The notes: generated by a model not told the origin, from the letters alone. A DNA stretch of 64,000 nt from an uncultured Planctomycetales bacterium (GCA_903926465.1 CAIYJE010000178.1:1-64000); one strand, 5' to 3'. Numbered from the stretch's first letter, positions 45,878-55,494 are shown. Made by a program: numbers and translations.

Positions 45878-46711
45878 ATGGCCAGACGCAAAAACAAGCC
45901 CGAATCGGTTGAGGAAAAGAACGTACTGGCCGACCGGCTCCGAGCAATACGCGTGGAGCTTTTCGGCGAGCGCGGTGGGTCAGAGATGGCCCGTAGGCTC
46001 AGCCTCCCCGTGAGAACCTGGTACAACTATGAATCCGGGGTCACCGTTCCGGCGGAAACCATTCTCCGATTCATGGAACTGACCTCTGCCGAACCCCTGT
46101 GGCTGCTGCACGGAACCGGTCCGCGGTATCGGTCGGTCCCAGAGCCAACGCAAAACGCCTCCTCAGACTCGGTTCGTGACCTGCTTTGCATCGCGCTTCA
46201 AAGACTGGAACAGCGAGAAGCAACCGCCGGCGAGGTCACCACAGCCCGCGCCCGTGCCTTAGGTTCAAGCTCACGTGCTGGCAATGCCGGATATAATCCG
46301 CCACCCACCCAGATCGCCGCGTTGCGTGAACACCCCCCCGCGTTTGAATCTCGCCAGGTGCCACTGCATAGCATCATGGACCAGGCGCAGCGAGTTCCCG
46401 TGCCAGGTAGCACTCAGGCTTACCAGTGCGTTCGGGTTGAGGGGGACGCCATGACACCCCTGCTTTCCGATGGCGCCTACGTGGTTTATAGCGAACACGA
46501 AGACCCGCCACAACGTCTTGCGGGGCAACTTGTTGTGGCGTGGGTCGACAACCAGCCTCAGGTCCGCTGGTTTGATCTTTCTGGGTCTCAGGGAATTCTT
46601 CGAGCCGAGAATCCTCAGTTCGCGCCTCACACCCTGAAAATCGATCTCGAAGCACCGCACGCCCATGATTATCGGCTTCGCCGCGTGGTCGGAACCAGCG
46701 CCCCTCATTGA
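45878..46711 (+). CDS. XRE/S24-like repressor with a degenerate peptidase site
   Basis: A 277-residue DNA-binding regulator. Residues 15-70 form a helix-turn-helix domain of the XRE type (SEMARRLSLPVRTWYNYESG). After a linker of about 85 residues, the C-terminal domain matches S24/LexA/CI autoproteases (VRVEGDAMTPLLSDGAYV). The catalytic serine of the GDSM motif is replaced by Ala (A191), and the partner lysine appears as Arg (R230). It should therefore dimerise like LexA/CI but not self-cleave or be induced through RecA. Related repressors with inactive sites occur in phages and bacteria. It stands next to PII and a lipoprotein; its target is unknown. Confidence 0.8.
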   Translation: MARRKNKPESVEEKNVLADRLRAIRVELFGERGGSEMARRLSLPVRTWYNYESGVTVPAETILRFMELTSAEPLWLLHGTGPRYRSVPEPTQNASSDSVRDLLCIALQRLEQREATAGEVTTARARALGSSSRAGNAGYNPPPTQIAALREHPPAFESRQVPLHSIMDQAQRVPVPGSTQAYQCVRVEGDAMTPLLSDGAYVVYSEHEDPPQRLAGQLVVAWVDNQPQVRWFDLSGSQGILRAENPQFAPHTLKIDLEAPHAHDYRLRRVVGTSAPH

Positions 46712-46764
46712 TCTCGGGTAGCGGCCCCCCCAGACGACGCTTGGCACTTCGTGAGGAACCGACT

Positions 46765-47076
46765 TCACCAGGCGGCGAATTCATCCAAACAGGGCAGCAC
46801 CAGAATTTTGCCGTCTCCCATCCGGCCGGTCTGGGCCGAGGCTGCAATGCAGCGTAGGGCTTGGGCCACATCCTCATCGCGGATGATCAACCTCAACTGA
46901 ACCTTGGGGACGAATGACGTGTTGTATTCCGAACCCAGGTAACGATGCAGACCGCTCTTCTGCCTGCCATATCCCATGACTTCGCGAACGGTGCCGCCCA
47001 GAATTTCGATATTCTCCAGGGATTCCAGTACCGCACGGGCCCGAAACGGTTTGACGGTTGCAATGATCAACTTCAA
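46765..47076 (-). CDS. PII nitrogen-regulatory protein
   Basis: A 103-residue PII (GlnB/GlnK) protein, the trimeric sensor of 2-oxoglutarate and ATP/ADP. Seen are KLIIATVKPF at the N-terminus, the T-loop GYGRQKSGLHRYLGSEY with Tyr51 (the uridylylation position) and Q39, the B-loop TGRMGDGKI, and an ending shorter than usual. I place the start at the TTG at 47076, preceded by AGGAGAG; the longer frame from 47217 adds 47 residues of no PII character. It is not next to amtB or glnA, so its partner is unclear. It is divergent from a lipoprotein gene. Confidence 0.88.
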   Translation of the reverse strand: MKLIIATVKPFRARAVLESLENIEILGGTVREVMGYGRQKSGLHRYLGSEYNTSFVPKVQLRLIIRDEDVAQALRCIAASAQTGRMGDGKILVLPCLDEFAAW

Positions 47077-47107
47077 GGCTGCGCTCTCCTTCCACGGTTG
47101 GCCAATC

Positions 47108-47121
47108 TTGACCAGGGTCAA
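47108..47121. promoter_or_regulatory. Palindrome in the PII/lipoprotein divergent region
   Basis: TTGACC-AG-GGTCAA (47108-47121) lies 32 bases before the PII start and 80 before the lipoprotein start. It could be an operator for a dimeric regulator; one candidate is the adjacent S24-like protein, without proof. Confidence 0.35.
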
Positions 47122-47201
47122 CTCTCTTGACAAGCCGTTGGATCTGGCCCGAGATTGAGTTTCGTAAAACTGACCTGTCACAGCAGCAGTCCGAGGCGAC
47201 C

Positions 47202-47822
47202 ATGAAGGCGTATGCACCGTTAGGTTTGGTTCCAGCTCTCTTGCTGATGGCGGGCTGCCTCGGAGAAGGAACCTACTCTCAGAGGGTTGATGGCTACATT
47301 GACGAACTTCAGCAGGTTGCCAAACGAGATACCTATCTGAATGCGCCCGAAGGAGGGCCGTACAGCCAGGTTGGGGTCACATTCCGACTGCCCAAATCGA
47401 TGACGGCCGCCCAACCGTTCCTTCAGATCACCCCGGGATCATTCGATCTGGCTCAGTTTTATAATGATTCGAAAAACAGTGGCGTTCAGTTGGCAGTGCT
47501 TTCCCGGCTCAAAAATCCACCCCCGCCTCCAGAAGGTCAACCACCGGTCCAAAGAGACTCCACGGCGTTCCCGATGCTGGTTGGGTCACTGGTCGGGCAG
47601 GCTGCCCCTCCACTCGAAAACGCGGCTCACGGAGGTGTTGCCTACAAGCGATTCGTGCTTAATGCCGAGGAAGCCAATCCCAATGCCCTGATCCAGGCCT
47701 ACCTGTATGACCGGGGAAACCATGAGGTTGCCATTCTGGCAATTATCCCCAAGCCGGCCGCCAACAGTCCGCTGGTCCAGACCGAAATTCCGCTCAGCCT
47801 TGGTTCACTCCAGACGAACTGA
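47202..47822 (+). CDS. Lipoprotein of unknown function
   Basis: A 206-residue predicted lipoprotein: LLLMAGC places the lipidated cysteine at position 19. The mature part has no recognised domain; a Pro-rich stretch (NPPPPPEGQPP) is in the middle. Motifs like VGVTFRLPKSM and the final hydrophobic strand recall small planctomycete envelope proteins. It is divergent from PII and has no obvious operon partner. Confidence 0.6.
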   Translation: MKAYAPLGLVPALLLMAGCLGEGTYSQRVDGYIDELQQVAKRDTYLNAPEGGPYSQVGVTFRLPKSMTAAQPFLQITPGSFDLAQFYNDSKNSGVQLAVLSRLKNPPPPPEGQPPVQRDSTAFPMLVGSLVGQAAPPLENAAHGGVAYKRFVLNAEEANPNALIQAYLYDRGNHEVAILAIIPKPAANSPLVQTEIPLSLGSLQTN

Positions 47823-48015
47823 ACGACCCTTCAACAGCATTCCAGGCCTTTGAGGTCCACCTGCATAAACTCTCTGGCCGAGAGGTCTCGTCGCTGGAGG
47901 CCCGGATGCATAAAATGGGAGCAGCGGACCACTCTTCCCATCAACCCGAGTCTCCGCTGCCAAAACTCCATGACTCAAGGGTCGGCAGTCCCCGACCCCT
48001 GTAAGGAAAGTGTCG

Positions 48016-49158
48016 ATGAAGAAGCCGCGTTTGATGACTCCCGGTCCAGCACCAGTACCGGAAGATGTTTTGCTGGAAATGGCCCGGCCGATTATTCACC
48101 ACCGGTCGGCGGAGGCCAAGCAGGTCATCACCGATTGCGCGGCGGGCCTGAAGTACACCTTTCAGACCCAGAATGACGTCCTGATTTTGACCGCATCAGG
48201 TACCGGCGCTCTGGAAGCGGCCCTGGTGAATACCGTTGCCCGCGGTCAGAAAGTTATTGTTCTGAACGCCGGCTGGTTCGCCCAGCGATGGCAAAAAATT
48301 GCCCAGGCCTACGGAATTGAAGTGGTTTCCCTGGATTTTGAATGGGGTCAGGCAGTTGAGCCGGCCCAGCTGGAAGCCGCCCTCAAGCAGTACCCAGACA
48401 CCGTGATGGTGTGCGCCACCCTGAGCGAAACCTCTACGGGCACCGGCCACCCGATCGAAGAAATTGGCAAGATCGTGGCTCGGACTAATGCCGTTCTGGC
48501 GGTTGATGGCATTTCTGGAATTGGGGCCATGGAGTGCCGCACCGACTCCTGGGGCATCGACTTGCTTTGCGTTGGCTCCCAGAAGGCCCTGATGCTGCCA
48601 CCCGGCCTCGGCTTTATAGCCGTGAGTCCAAAGGCCTGGGCCAAGATTGATGCCTTCGACGCCCCCGCCTACTATTTTAACCTCAAGGCCGCCCGCAAAA
48701 AGATGGTGGACTTTGATACCCCGTACACCCCAGCCCATACCCTGTTGATGGGTCTCCGAGTGGCGCTCCGCCGCATTCAGGATGAAGGAATCGAACAGGT
48801 TTGGGACCGGCACCGCCGCATGAGCGAAGCCTGCCAGGCCGGGATTCAGGCCCTGGGCCTGGAACTCTTTAGCGCACGGCCCGCCGAGGGGCTGACCGCG
48901 TTCCGCGTTCCCGAGGGCTTCAAAGAAGGGGATATTCGCGGCAAGCTGTCCGACCGTTTCGGAATCACCACGGTTGGAGGCCAAGATAAACTCAAAGGTA
49001 AGATTGTCCGAATTGGCCATATGGGGTATTTCGACGAACTCGATGTTGTGGCAGGCCTGGCCGCGCTCGAAATGGTACTCTGTGACCTCGGATACAAAGT
49101 CGTTCCGGGAATCGCGGTGACCGCGGCTCAGAAGGTCCTCCTCTCAGCCAAGGCGTGA
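48016..49158 (+). CDS. Class V aminotransferase (alanine-glyoxylate/serine type)
   Basis: A 380-residue PLP enzyme. The N-terminus LMTPGPAPVPEDVL and IIHHRS are family motifs, and LSETSTGTGHP and VDGISGIGAMEC bind cofactor. The Schiff-base lysine is in VGSQKALML (about residue 189). The family includes alanine/serine-glyoxylate aminotransferases and a phosphoserine-aminotransferase-like branch. serA lies two genes downstream on the same strand, so a role in serine synthesis (SerC-like) is plausible. ATG at 48016 has AAGGA upstream. Confidence 0.8.
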   Translation: MKKPRLMTPGPAPVPEDVLLEMARPIIHHRSAEAKQVITDCAAGLKYTFQTQNDVLILTASGTGALEAALVNTVARGQKVIVLNAGWFAQRWQKIAQAYGIEVVSLDFEWGQAVEPAQLEAALKQYPDTVMVCATLSETSTGTGHPIEEIGKIVARTNAVLAVDGISGIGAMECRTDSWGIDLLCVGSQKALMLPPGLGFIAVSPKAWAKIDAFDAPAYYFNLKAARKKMVDFDTPYTPAHTLLMGLRVALRRIQDEGIEQVWDRHRRMSEACQAGIQALGLELFSARPAEGLTAFRVPEGFKEGDIRGKLSDRFGITTVGGQDKLKGKIVRIGHMGYFDELDVVAGLAALEMVLCDLGYKVVPGIAVTAAQKVLLSAKA

Positions 49159-49367
49159 ACCCGGTTTCCCGCTCGAGTCCCAACCAAACTCGCTCGCTCT
49201 TTCTCAGTCATGTTCGCCGGATCTCGCCTTCATGGTCGAGATTCGGTTAATTTTTTTACCTCTGGCACAATTTTCGTATTGGCTTCGTAGGAGTCTCTGG
49301 ATCTGTCGGAGAATCACCGAATAATTCACCCGTCCCCCTGTTCCATCTGTCCACAAGGAGCGTGGTA

Positions 49368-50198
49368 ATGCCTAAGAAGTACGGGGTAATCCCACTTCTC
49401 TGCACCTTGTTCCTGCTCGTTGGGTCTAGTGCCCAAAAAATGAGCAACGCAAGCCCTCCCAAAGGGCAACTCGTGATCGTTGGGGGTGGTGACGAAGTTG
49501 AATCGGTGCATCGCAAGGCACTTGAGCTAGCGGGCGGGTCGTCTGCGCGAGTGCTCGTGGTACCGCACGCCTCCGAGGATTTACTTTCCGGCTACTGGAT
49601 GGTGGATACCTGGACCGAACTCGGTGCCCAGCAGGTGGATGTTCTGGACCTGACCGACCCTAGGGCTGCCCGAGAGCTGATCAAGAAAGCGGACCTGATC
49701 TGGCTGAAAGGGGGCGAGCAAGAGCGACTGATGGCGGCTCTGAAAGAGGCTGGACTGGTCGATGCGATTCGTGACCGCTTCACCGATGGAGCCACTATTG
49801 GCGGCACCAGTGCAGGGGCAGCCGCCATGTCTCGCCTGATGATTGCTGGGCCGCCTCGGACCCCCGAAGAGATCACCTACATGCGGCCCCGTATGGCAAC
49901 CGGGCTGGGCCTGTGGCCCGAAGTGGTGGTCGATCAGCATTTTCTGGTTCGCAACCGCCTGCACCGGCTCATGAACGTGGTTACTGAAAACCCAGGCCTG
50001 GTGGGGATCGGTATCGACGAGCGTACCGCCGTGGTGGTGCGTGGTCAGCAATTTGAAGTGATTGGCGAAAGCCGCGTGGTGGTCGTGGATTCCCGCAATG
50101 CCCGCAAGCACCACGGCATCCCAACCGTGGCCATGCTTGAGCCCGGAACCGTCTATCACCTGGAACGCGGAATTCTGGATCGCGGTGATTCTCGCTAA
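49368..50198 (+). CDS. Cyanophycinase-like S51 peptidase, exported
   Basis: A 276-residue protein with an N-terminal signal-like segment (LLCTLFLLVGSSAQ). The catalytic domain is that of the S51 family: GGGDEVES, DLIWLKGGEQERL, and the nucleophile motif GGTSAGAA with Ser148; VVVDQHFLVRNR and IGIDERTAV are conserved. Cyanophycinases release beta-Asp-Arg from cyanophycin. No cyanophycin synthetase is in the window, so the substrate may be other peptides. ATG at 49368 has AAGGAG 7 nt upstream. It is 210 bases after the aminotransferase gene and 103 before serA. Confidence 0.8.
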   Translation: MPKKYGVIPLLCTLFLLVGSSAQKMSNASPPKGQLVIVGGGDEVESVHRKALELAGGSSARVLVVPHASEDLLSGYWMVDTWTELGAQQVDVLDLTDPRAARELIKKADLIWLKGGEQERLMAALKEAGLVDAIRDRFTDGATIGGTSAGAAAMSRLMIAGPPRTPEEITYMRPRMATGLGLWPEVVVDQHFLVRNRLHRLMNVVTENPGLVGIGIDERTAVVVRGQQFEVIGESRVVVVDSRNARKHHGIPTVAMLEPGTVYHLERGILDRGDSR

Positions 50199-50300
50199 GG
50201 ATCCTGCCGACCCGCGCTGTCAGGAACGGCCCGCTCCGGGTATCTTCTACTCTTTGAACGCCCAAAAGGCTGAGTGGAAGTTTCCGGAGTGATTATTCCG

Positions 50301-51950
50301 ATGGCGCGGATACTGGTAACAGATAAGCTGGCGGACGAGGGCCTGGCCCTGCTCAAAAACGACCCAGACATCGAAGTGGTCGTTCGAACCGATCTTGCGA
50401 AGGACGTGGCTGGACTGCGTGCCGCACTCGCGGAATCGGACGCTTTGATCGTACGTTCAGGAACTCAAGTCACCGCCGAGGTGCTGGAGGGGCAGACCAG
50501 GCTCCGAGCCATTGCCCGAGCTGGTGTGGGCGTCGATAACATCGACGTTGCGGCGGCCACCCGCTGTGGCATCGTGGTCATGAACACACCCGGCGGCAAC
50601 ACAATCTCAACCGCCGAACAGACCACGGCGCTCATGCTCTCTCTGGCCCGGAATATTCCCCAGGCAAATTCGAGCCTCAAGTCCGGTAAATGGGAACGGA
50701 ACAAATTCACGGGGACCCAGCTTGAGGGGAAGACCCTGGGCATCATCGGGCTGGGCCGGGTGGGTCTGGCGGTCGCCCGGCGCGCCCGTGGTTATGACAT
50801 GAAGGTTCTTGGTTACGATCCCTTCATGACCACAGAGCGGGCCGCCGAACTGGGGATCGAGAGTGTGACGACCCTCGATGACCTCTGGCCCCAGTGTGAT
50901 TTCATCACACTGCACACGCCGCTTTCGGCCGAGACGCGGAACGTGATCGATGCCAAAGCCCTCGAACGGATGCGGACCGGTGTCCGGATCATCAATTGCG
51001 CACGCGGGGGCCTGATCGATGAGGTGGCCCTGCTGGAAGCCCTCAACTCTGGCAAGGTCGCCGGCGCGGCTATCGACGTGTTCGAACCGGAACCACCAGC
51101 GGCCGACCACCCGCTGATTGTGCATCCCAAGACCGTAGTCACCCCGCACCTCGGGGCCTCAACCGAAGAGGCTCAGGTGGCCGTGTCCGAGGAAGCCGCT
51201 CGGCTGCTGATTGATTTCTTCAAACGCGGCCAGGTCCGGTTCTCCGTCAATCTTCCCAATCTCAATCGCGCGGAACTCGAAGACCTGCGAATGTATCTGG
51301 AGCTTGGACGCCGGCTTGGCATGCTCCACGCTCAGATGGATCGCGGTTCGCCCAAAAGCGCCACCCTTCGCTACCGGGGTGAAGTTGCTCACAAGAATAC
51401 CCGCCTGATCACCGCCAGCTTTGCAGCAGGATGGCTAGAGTCGGCCCTCGAAGCCGGCCAGGTCAACCTGGTCAACGCCGAGGTCCTGCTTCGTGAGCGC
51501 GGAATCCAGGTTGTCGAGGAAGTCTCGACCGACACCGGCGACTTCGGCACCATGATCCAGGCCGAAGTGACCACCGATCGGAAAACCTATATTGCGGCCG
51601 GCACCCTGTTCGGTCGCCGTTACCTCAGGCTGGTCCGGCTGGGCGAATACCTGATGGAAACCCCGCTTGATGGCACCCTGCTGATCTTCAGCCATAACGA
51701 TCGGCCCGGCGTCATCGGTGCCATCGGCACGGTCTTCGGTCGCCAGGGGGTCAATATCGCCCACATGAGCGTGGGCCGTCAGCGCATCGCCGGCAAGACG
51801 GTCGGCGGCGAAGCCATCGGGGTCGTCAACCTTGACGCCGTTCCCAGCCCCGAAGCAATCGCAGCCGTGGAGAGCCAGCCCGACGTCCTCAGCGTCAGCG
51901 TGATCACGCTACCAGAGGAAGGGGCCATGCCTCCCTGGCTCGCAAGCTGA
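50301..51950 (+). CDS. serA: D-3-phosphoglycerate dehydrogenase
   Basis: First committed step of serine synthesis: oxidises 3-phosphoglycerate using NAD. The 549-residue long-form enzyme has the Rossmann motif GLGRVGLAVARRARG, the catalytic Arg in NCARGG, DVFEPEPP with Glu, and TPHLGASTEEAQ with His. The substrate-binding/intervening domain follows (about 315-455), then a C-terminal ACT domain (LLIFSHNDRPGVIG onward) for serine feedback. ATG at 50301 has GGAG upstream at 11 nt. A clear terminator follows. Confidence 0.93.
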   Translation: MARILVTDKLADEGLALLKNDPDIEVVVRTDLAKDVAGLRAALAESDALIVRSGTQVTAEVLEGQTRLRAIARAGVGVDNIDVAAATRCGIVVMNTPGGNTISTAEQTTALMLSLARNIPQANSSLKSGKWERNKFTGTQLEGKTLGIIGLGRVGLAVARRARGYDMKVLGYDPFMTTERAAELGIESVTTLDDLWPQCDFITLHTPLSAETRNVIDAKALERMRTGVRIINCARGGLIDEVALLEALNSGKVAGAAIDVFEPEPPAADHPLIVHPKTVVTPHLGASTEEAQVAVSEEAARLLIDFFKRGQVRFSVNLPNLNRAELEDLRMYLELGRRLGMLHAQMDRGSPKSATLRYRGEVAHKNTRLITASFAAGWLESALEAGQVNLVNAEVLLRERGIQVVEEVSTDTGDFGTMIQAEVTTDRKTYIAAGTLFGRRYLRLVRLGEYLMETPLDGTLLIFSHNDRPGVIGAIGTVFGRQGVNIAHMSVGRQRIAGKTVGGEAIGVVNLDAVPSPEAIAAVESQPDVLSVSVITLPEEGAMPPWLAS

Positions 51951-51978
51951 AAGAACTCGCGCCAAATCCAAAATCAAA

Positions 51979-52009
51979 GGCCGGCCTCCCAAGAGGCTGG
52001 CCTTTTTTT
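51979..52009 (+). terminator. Intrinsic terminator of serA
   Basis: Ten-base stem GGCCGGCCTC / GAGGCTGGCC (51979-51988, 51993-52002) with a 4-nt loop and a run of seven T. Confidence 0.85.
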
Positions 52010-52092
52010 ATGGCCTCAAAAGGCTGTTTACCTGCCACCGTCTCCTGACTGGGCTCCCAGAATCGGTGGCACTCAGCGTCATCGTCCGCGAC

Positions 52093-53409
52093 TCACAGGC
52101 CGGTCACGACCGCTTGTTGATAAGCAATGAACGGGCGGCTCTTGCCGGAAGGGGCGGATTCGATGGTCTTAACCATGTTCAGCCGGAACGACGCACAACC
52201 GGCCAGCACCTGGCGCGCGGCTTGCTCGATCGCTTGAATCTCAGACTCGGCCGGCGTTCGAGCCGCTAGCACCCGGTACACGATCTCACCCGGAGCGGTC
52301 TGTACCATCTGGAACTGTCTGACCCAGCCGGTGTAGGGCCTGATGACGTTGAGAATTTCCCAAGGGTGAAGTACACGACCTCCCGGAAGAGCGAAGCAAT
52401 CAATCGTGCGGCCACGCACCGCGAGCAGAGTGGAAAACGGCGAGCCACAGGCACACCAATCTGGTCCTCGTACGGCCAGGTCACCAATCCGGTACCGGAT
52501 CAGTGGCATCGCGTAGGAAATCAGGTTCGTCACCACAACCTCACCCCACTCACCCACCGCCGCAGGTCGGCCATCGGCGGTCAGCACTTCCACGATGTGA
52601 GCATCATCACAAATGTGGTATCCCTCAGCATTGGCCGGGCATTGCCAGGCCATAAAATTGCACTCGTTCGCTCCATAAACATCCACAATTCGGGAACCAA
52701 GAGTTCCAATGCGTTGCCGCAAGGGATCAGTGAGCAACTCTCCGCTGGTCAGAACGAACCGCGGTTGAAGGGAATAACCACCCGTCTGCACGTCTTCCAC
52801 CAGTTTCGCGATGGCGCTGGTCATTCCCATCAACGCCTGAGGTGCATACCGTGCAGCCGTTTGGGCCACCCCGGGGTCTCCCAGTACGTCCAGAATGAGC
52901 ATCTGCCGCACCCCCACCCGCTGGGCCAGCCGAAAGAGGGCCTGGCTATCCCTTGGATCCTTTGCGCCATGGAAAAGCGCCACCGCAACTCGCTCACACG
53001 GCCCAAGGCCATATTCGCGAAGCACACGCCAGCGAAACGCGTTCAGCAACCGCTCCTCAAACCAGGTCCGCTTCACGAGCATCCGTTCGCCCGTCGATCC
53101 GCTGGTCGAACGGTCTAGCAGCCGATCGATACGCGCATTCCGAGCCACCACTTGCATCAGCCCCGCGTCTTGCAGCTCACGTTTACTGCTGAGAGGGAGC
53201 GCAGCCAGATCGCTCACCGACCGAATGTCGGCCGGAACCAGACCGACACGCCTGAACAACGACCGCACATACGGGACTTGTCCATAAGCGTTTTCGACCA
53301 GGTCTCTTACACAGCCATCACGCCAATGCGCAAGCTGATCAGCTTCACGAAAGGGCTTGAACGCCAGTGACAGGGCCTGAACTCGACGAAACGGATGCAC
53401 CTGGACCAA
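52093..53409 (-). CDS. PaaK/CapK-like adenylate-forming ligase
   Basis: A 438-residue ANL-superfamily protein related to phenylacetate-CoA ligase. Seen are the P-loop STSGSTGERM, the adenylate segment VYGANECN, YRIGDLAVRG with the sugar-binding Asp, and RGRTIDCFALPGGRVLHP before the C-terminal lid. The protein activates a carboxylate with ATP and transfers it to CoA or another thiol/amine. It is the third gene of a minus-strand unit after bshB1 and bshA (66-base gap), which raises the question of a role in bacillithiol assembly. A TTG at 53409 is the annotated start; the exact start is uncertain. Confidence 0.75.
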   Translation of the reverse strand: MVQVHPFRRVQALSLAFKPFREADQLAHWRDGCVRDLVENAYGQVPYVRSLFRRVGLVPADIRSVSDLAALPLSSKRELQDAGLMQVVARNARIDRLLDRSTSGSTGERMLVKRTWFEERLLNAFRWRVLREYGLGPCERVAVALFHGAKDPRDSQALFRLAQRVGVRQMLILDVLGDPGVAQTAARYAPQALMGMTSAIAKLVEDVQTGGYSLQPRFVLTSGELLTDPLRQRIGTLGSRIVDVYGANECNFMAWQCPANAEGYHICDDAHIVEVLTADGRPAAVGEWGEVVVTNLISYAMPLIRYRIGDLAVRGPDWCACGSPFSTLLAVRGRTIDCFALPGGRVLHPWEILNVIRPYTGWVRQFQMVQTAPGEIVYRVLAARTPAESEIQAIEQAARQVLAGCASFRLNMVKTIESAPSGKSRPFIAYQQAVVTGL

Positions 53410-53475
53410 TCCCTTTCTGGCCAGACCGATACTGGCAGAGCCATCAACCCTCTTCGGTCGGTGAATCAGCCGGGC

Positions 53476-54642
53476 TCAACGCACGAACCGGGCCTCTGGT
53501 GCCCCCATCGCGGGCTTGAACTGGTCTATCACCTGACGGTAATACTCAAGGTACAAAGGGACCACTCGATCCGCTGAAAACCGGTTGATCGCGGTGGCTC
53601 GCCCCGCCCGGCCGAACGAAGCCCCCATCTTTTCATTGGCCAGGATCTCTGCTGCCGCAACGGCCATCCCATCCAGATCGCCACAAGGCAGCAAGCGACC
53701 AGAAATGCCATCATCCACAACCTCCGGAAGACCACCCACCAGGCTGGCAACCACCGGTACCTCGCAGCTCATGGCCTCAAGCGCAGCCAGACCAAACGAC
53801 TCGGTTTTGCTGGGCAGCAACAGCAAGCTGGCAACCCGCAGGTAATCGACAACCCCCGCTTGCTCACCGACAAACACGACATCACGTTCCACGCCAAGTT
53901 CCCTGGCCAGCTCTTGCGTACGATGAACCTCAGGGCCGTCTCCCACCATGACCAGGCGGCAGCGAATTTTACGCCGTATCCGTGAAAAAATTTGGACGCA
54001 GTGGCCAGCCTGCTTGATCGGGCGAAAGTTGGAAATATGCATGATCAGCTTCTCACCCGAAGGTGCCAGCCGTTCACGCAGTCCGGCAACGCTGGCTCCC
54101 GGCTGAAAGTTATCCGTATCCACGAAGTTCGGAATCACTCGCACTCCAGGCACTTGAAACCTGTCCGCAATCTCACCCGCCAAGAAATTGGAGACGGTGG
54201 TCAGGCCATCGCTCTGAGTCATTGCATACTTGGCTAAAGCATAAGTCGAAGGATCGCGTCCCAAAATCGTGACATCGGTGCCGTGAAGCGTGGTGATAAC
54301 GGGTAACGAGAAACGGCCACGCAGCAGCTCCCGGGCCAGACAAGCACTGACCGCATGAGGTAAGGCGTAATGGGCGTGAACCAGGTCCAACCGCTTTCGT
54401 TGCCCCACGTCGGCCAGCTTTGCCGCCAACGCAAACGCATGATCGGCTGGATCAAAGAGCGGATAATCGAACCCACGCACCTCTTGAAATTGAACCCGCT
54501 CACTCAAACAGGCCAGCCTGGGCGGACGATGGGGAGCGATGAAATCAACCGAATGCCCCAGGCTCGCCAGCGCCTGACCAAGACCAACCGCCACGCTGCC
54601 GCTCCCCCCAGAGGTTCCAAAGCAGGCGATCCCGATCTTCAT
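53476..54642 (-). CDS. bshA: BshA-like N-acetylglucosaminyl malate synthase (GT4)
   Basis: Transfers GlcNAc from UDP-GlcNAc to L-malate, first step of bacillithiol synthesis. The 388-residue GT4 protein is close to Bsh[64 protein letters not shown], and [20 protein letters not shown]. The ATG at 54642 shares one base with the stop of bshB1, so the genes are translationally coupled. The pairing with a BshB1-type deacetylase strongly supports the assignment over a generic glycosyltransferase. Confidence 0.87.
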   Translation of the reverse strand: MKIGIACFGTSGGSGSVAVGLGQALASLGHSVDFIAPHRPPRLACLSERVQFQEVRGFDYPLFDPADHAFALAAKLADVGQRKRLDLVHAHYALPHAVSACLARELLRGRFSLPVITTLHGTDVTILGRDPSTYALAKYAMTQSDGLTTVSNFLAGEIADRFQVPGVRVIPNFVDTDNFQPGASVAGLRERLAPSGEKLIMHISNFRPIKQAGHCVQIFSRIRRKIRCRLVMVGDGPEVHRTQELARELGVERDVVFVGEQAGVVDYLRVASLLLLPSKTESFGLAALEAMSCEVPVVASLVGGLPEVVDDGISGRLLPCGDLDGMAVAAAEILANEKMGASFGRAGRATAINRFSADRVVPLYLEYYRQVIDQFKPAMGAPEARFVR

Positions 54643-55388
54643 CACTGGAACAAGCCCATGGGACGTGGAAACAACTGCACGGGATCATTGACAACCAGCG
54701 CTTCCCGGACAAAAAACGCCTCGGCATGCGTTTCCTGAATCAGCGTACCATAAGACCGGTGCCGGGCATCCACATGGTTCAGGAAACTCACGGCCGAGAC
54801 CGACGTCTGGAGCCCACCACCGCCAGGGGCATGAAGCTGGGAGGCATGGCAGCGAATCGCCTGTTCCTTGCGTTCGGCCCAGTCACTCACATCAACCACC
54901 AGACTGGGCGGCACCCACCTGGGCAGCCCAAAGTGAAGGATGGCGTGCGGTCGATAACGCTCCACGCCCTCAGTTGGCGACCACGCGGCCAAGCCCGCCA
55001 GGTAGGCCGCCGCACGCACAATTTGGGCGGTAGCCACATGGTCCGGGTGCGGCTCTTCCCAGTGGTGCGTCAGGATGATTCTTGGCCTGAGTCTGCGGAA
55101 AGCAGCCACCAACGCAGTGCGGGCGTCGAGCGTGTCCACCAGCCGGCCATCACCCAGGTCAAGCGTTTCCCGATGCAAAAGGCCCAGCACCCGCGCGGCC
55201 TGGGCCGCCTCCAAAGCGCGTTCCTCGGGTGTGCCACGCGTACTGGACTCACCCCGGGTCATGTCCAGGATGCCGGTTTGGTACCCAAGTGCGGCCATCC
55301 GGAGCAGGGTGCCGCCAGCGTGGATCTCAGCATCGTCGGGGTGGGCCCCAATCGCCAGCACATCAATCACCGCACCATTCTTGCTCAT
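54642..55388 (-). CDS. bshB1: BshB1-like N-acetyl-alpha-glucosaminyl malate deacetylase
   Basis: Removes acetate from GlcNAc-malate in bacillithiol synthesis. The 248-residue LmbE-like zinc deacetylase has AIGAHPDDAEIHAGGT (zinc ligands H16 and D19, catalytic D18) and the third ligand in HPDHV; DMTRGESSTRGTPEERA is a conserved BshB1 stretch. ATG at 55388 is preferred over the longer frame from 55472. It is coupled to bshA by a 1-nt overlap. No bshC is seen in the window. Confidence 0.87.
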   Translation of the reverse strand: MSKNGAVIDVLAIGAHPDDAEIHAGGTLLRMAALGYQTGILDMTRGESSTRGTPEERALEAAQAARVLGLLHRETLDLGDGRLVDTLDARTALVAAFRRLRPRIILTHHWEEPHPDHVATAQIVRAAAYLAGLAAWSPTEGVERYRPHAILHFGLPRWVPPSLVVDVSDWAERKEQAIRCHASQLHAPGGGGLQTSVSAVSFLNHVDARHRSYGTLIQETHAEAFFVREALVVNDPVQLFPRPMGLFQ

Positions 55389-55494
55389 AAACACCGATTC
55401 TAACCGGTCTGGGACGGCCAAAGCCTTCTCGATTCTCCGCCCGGGCCATTCAGGCCATGGACCTTGCTCCATGAACCCATGGACTGCACTTGGT

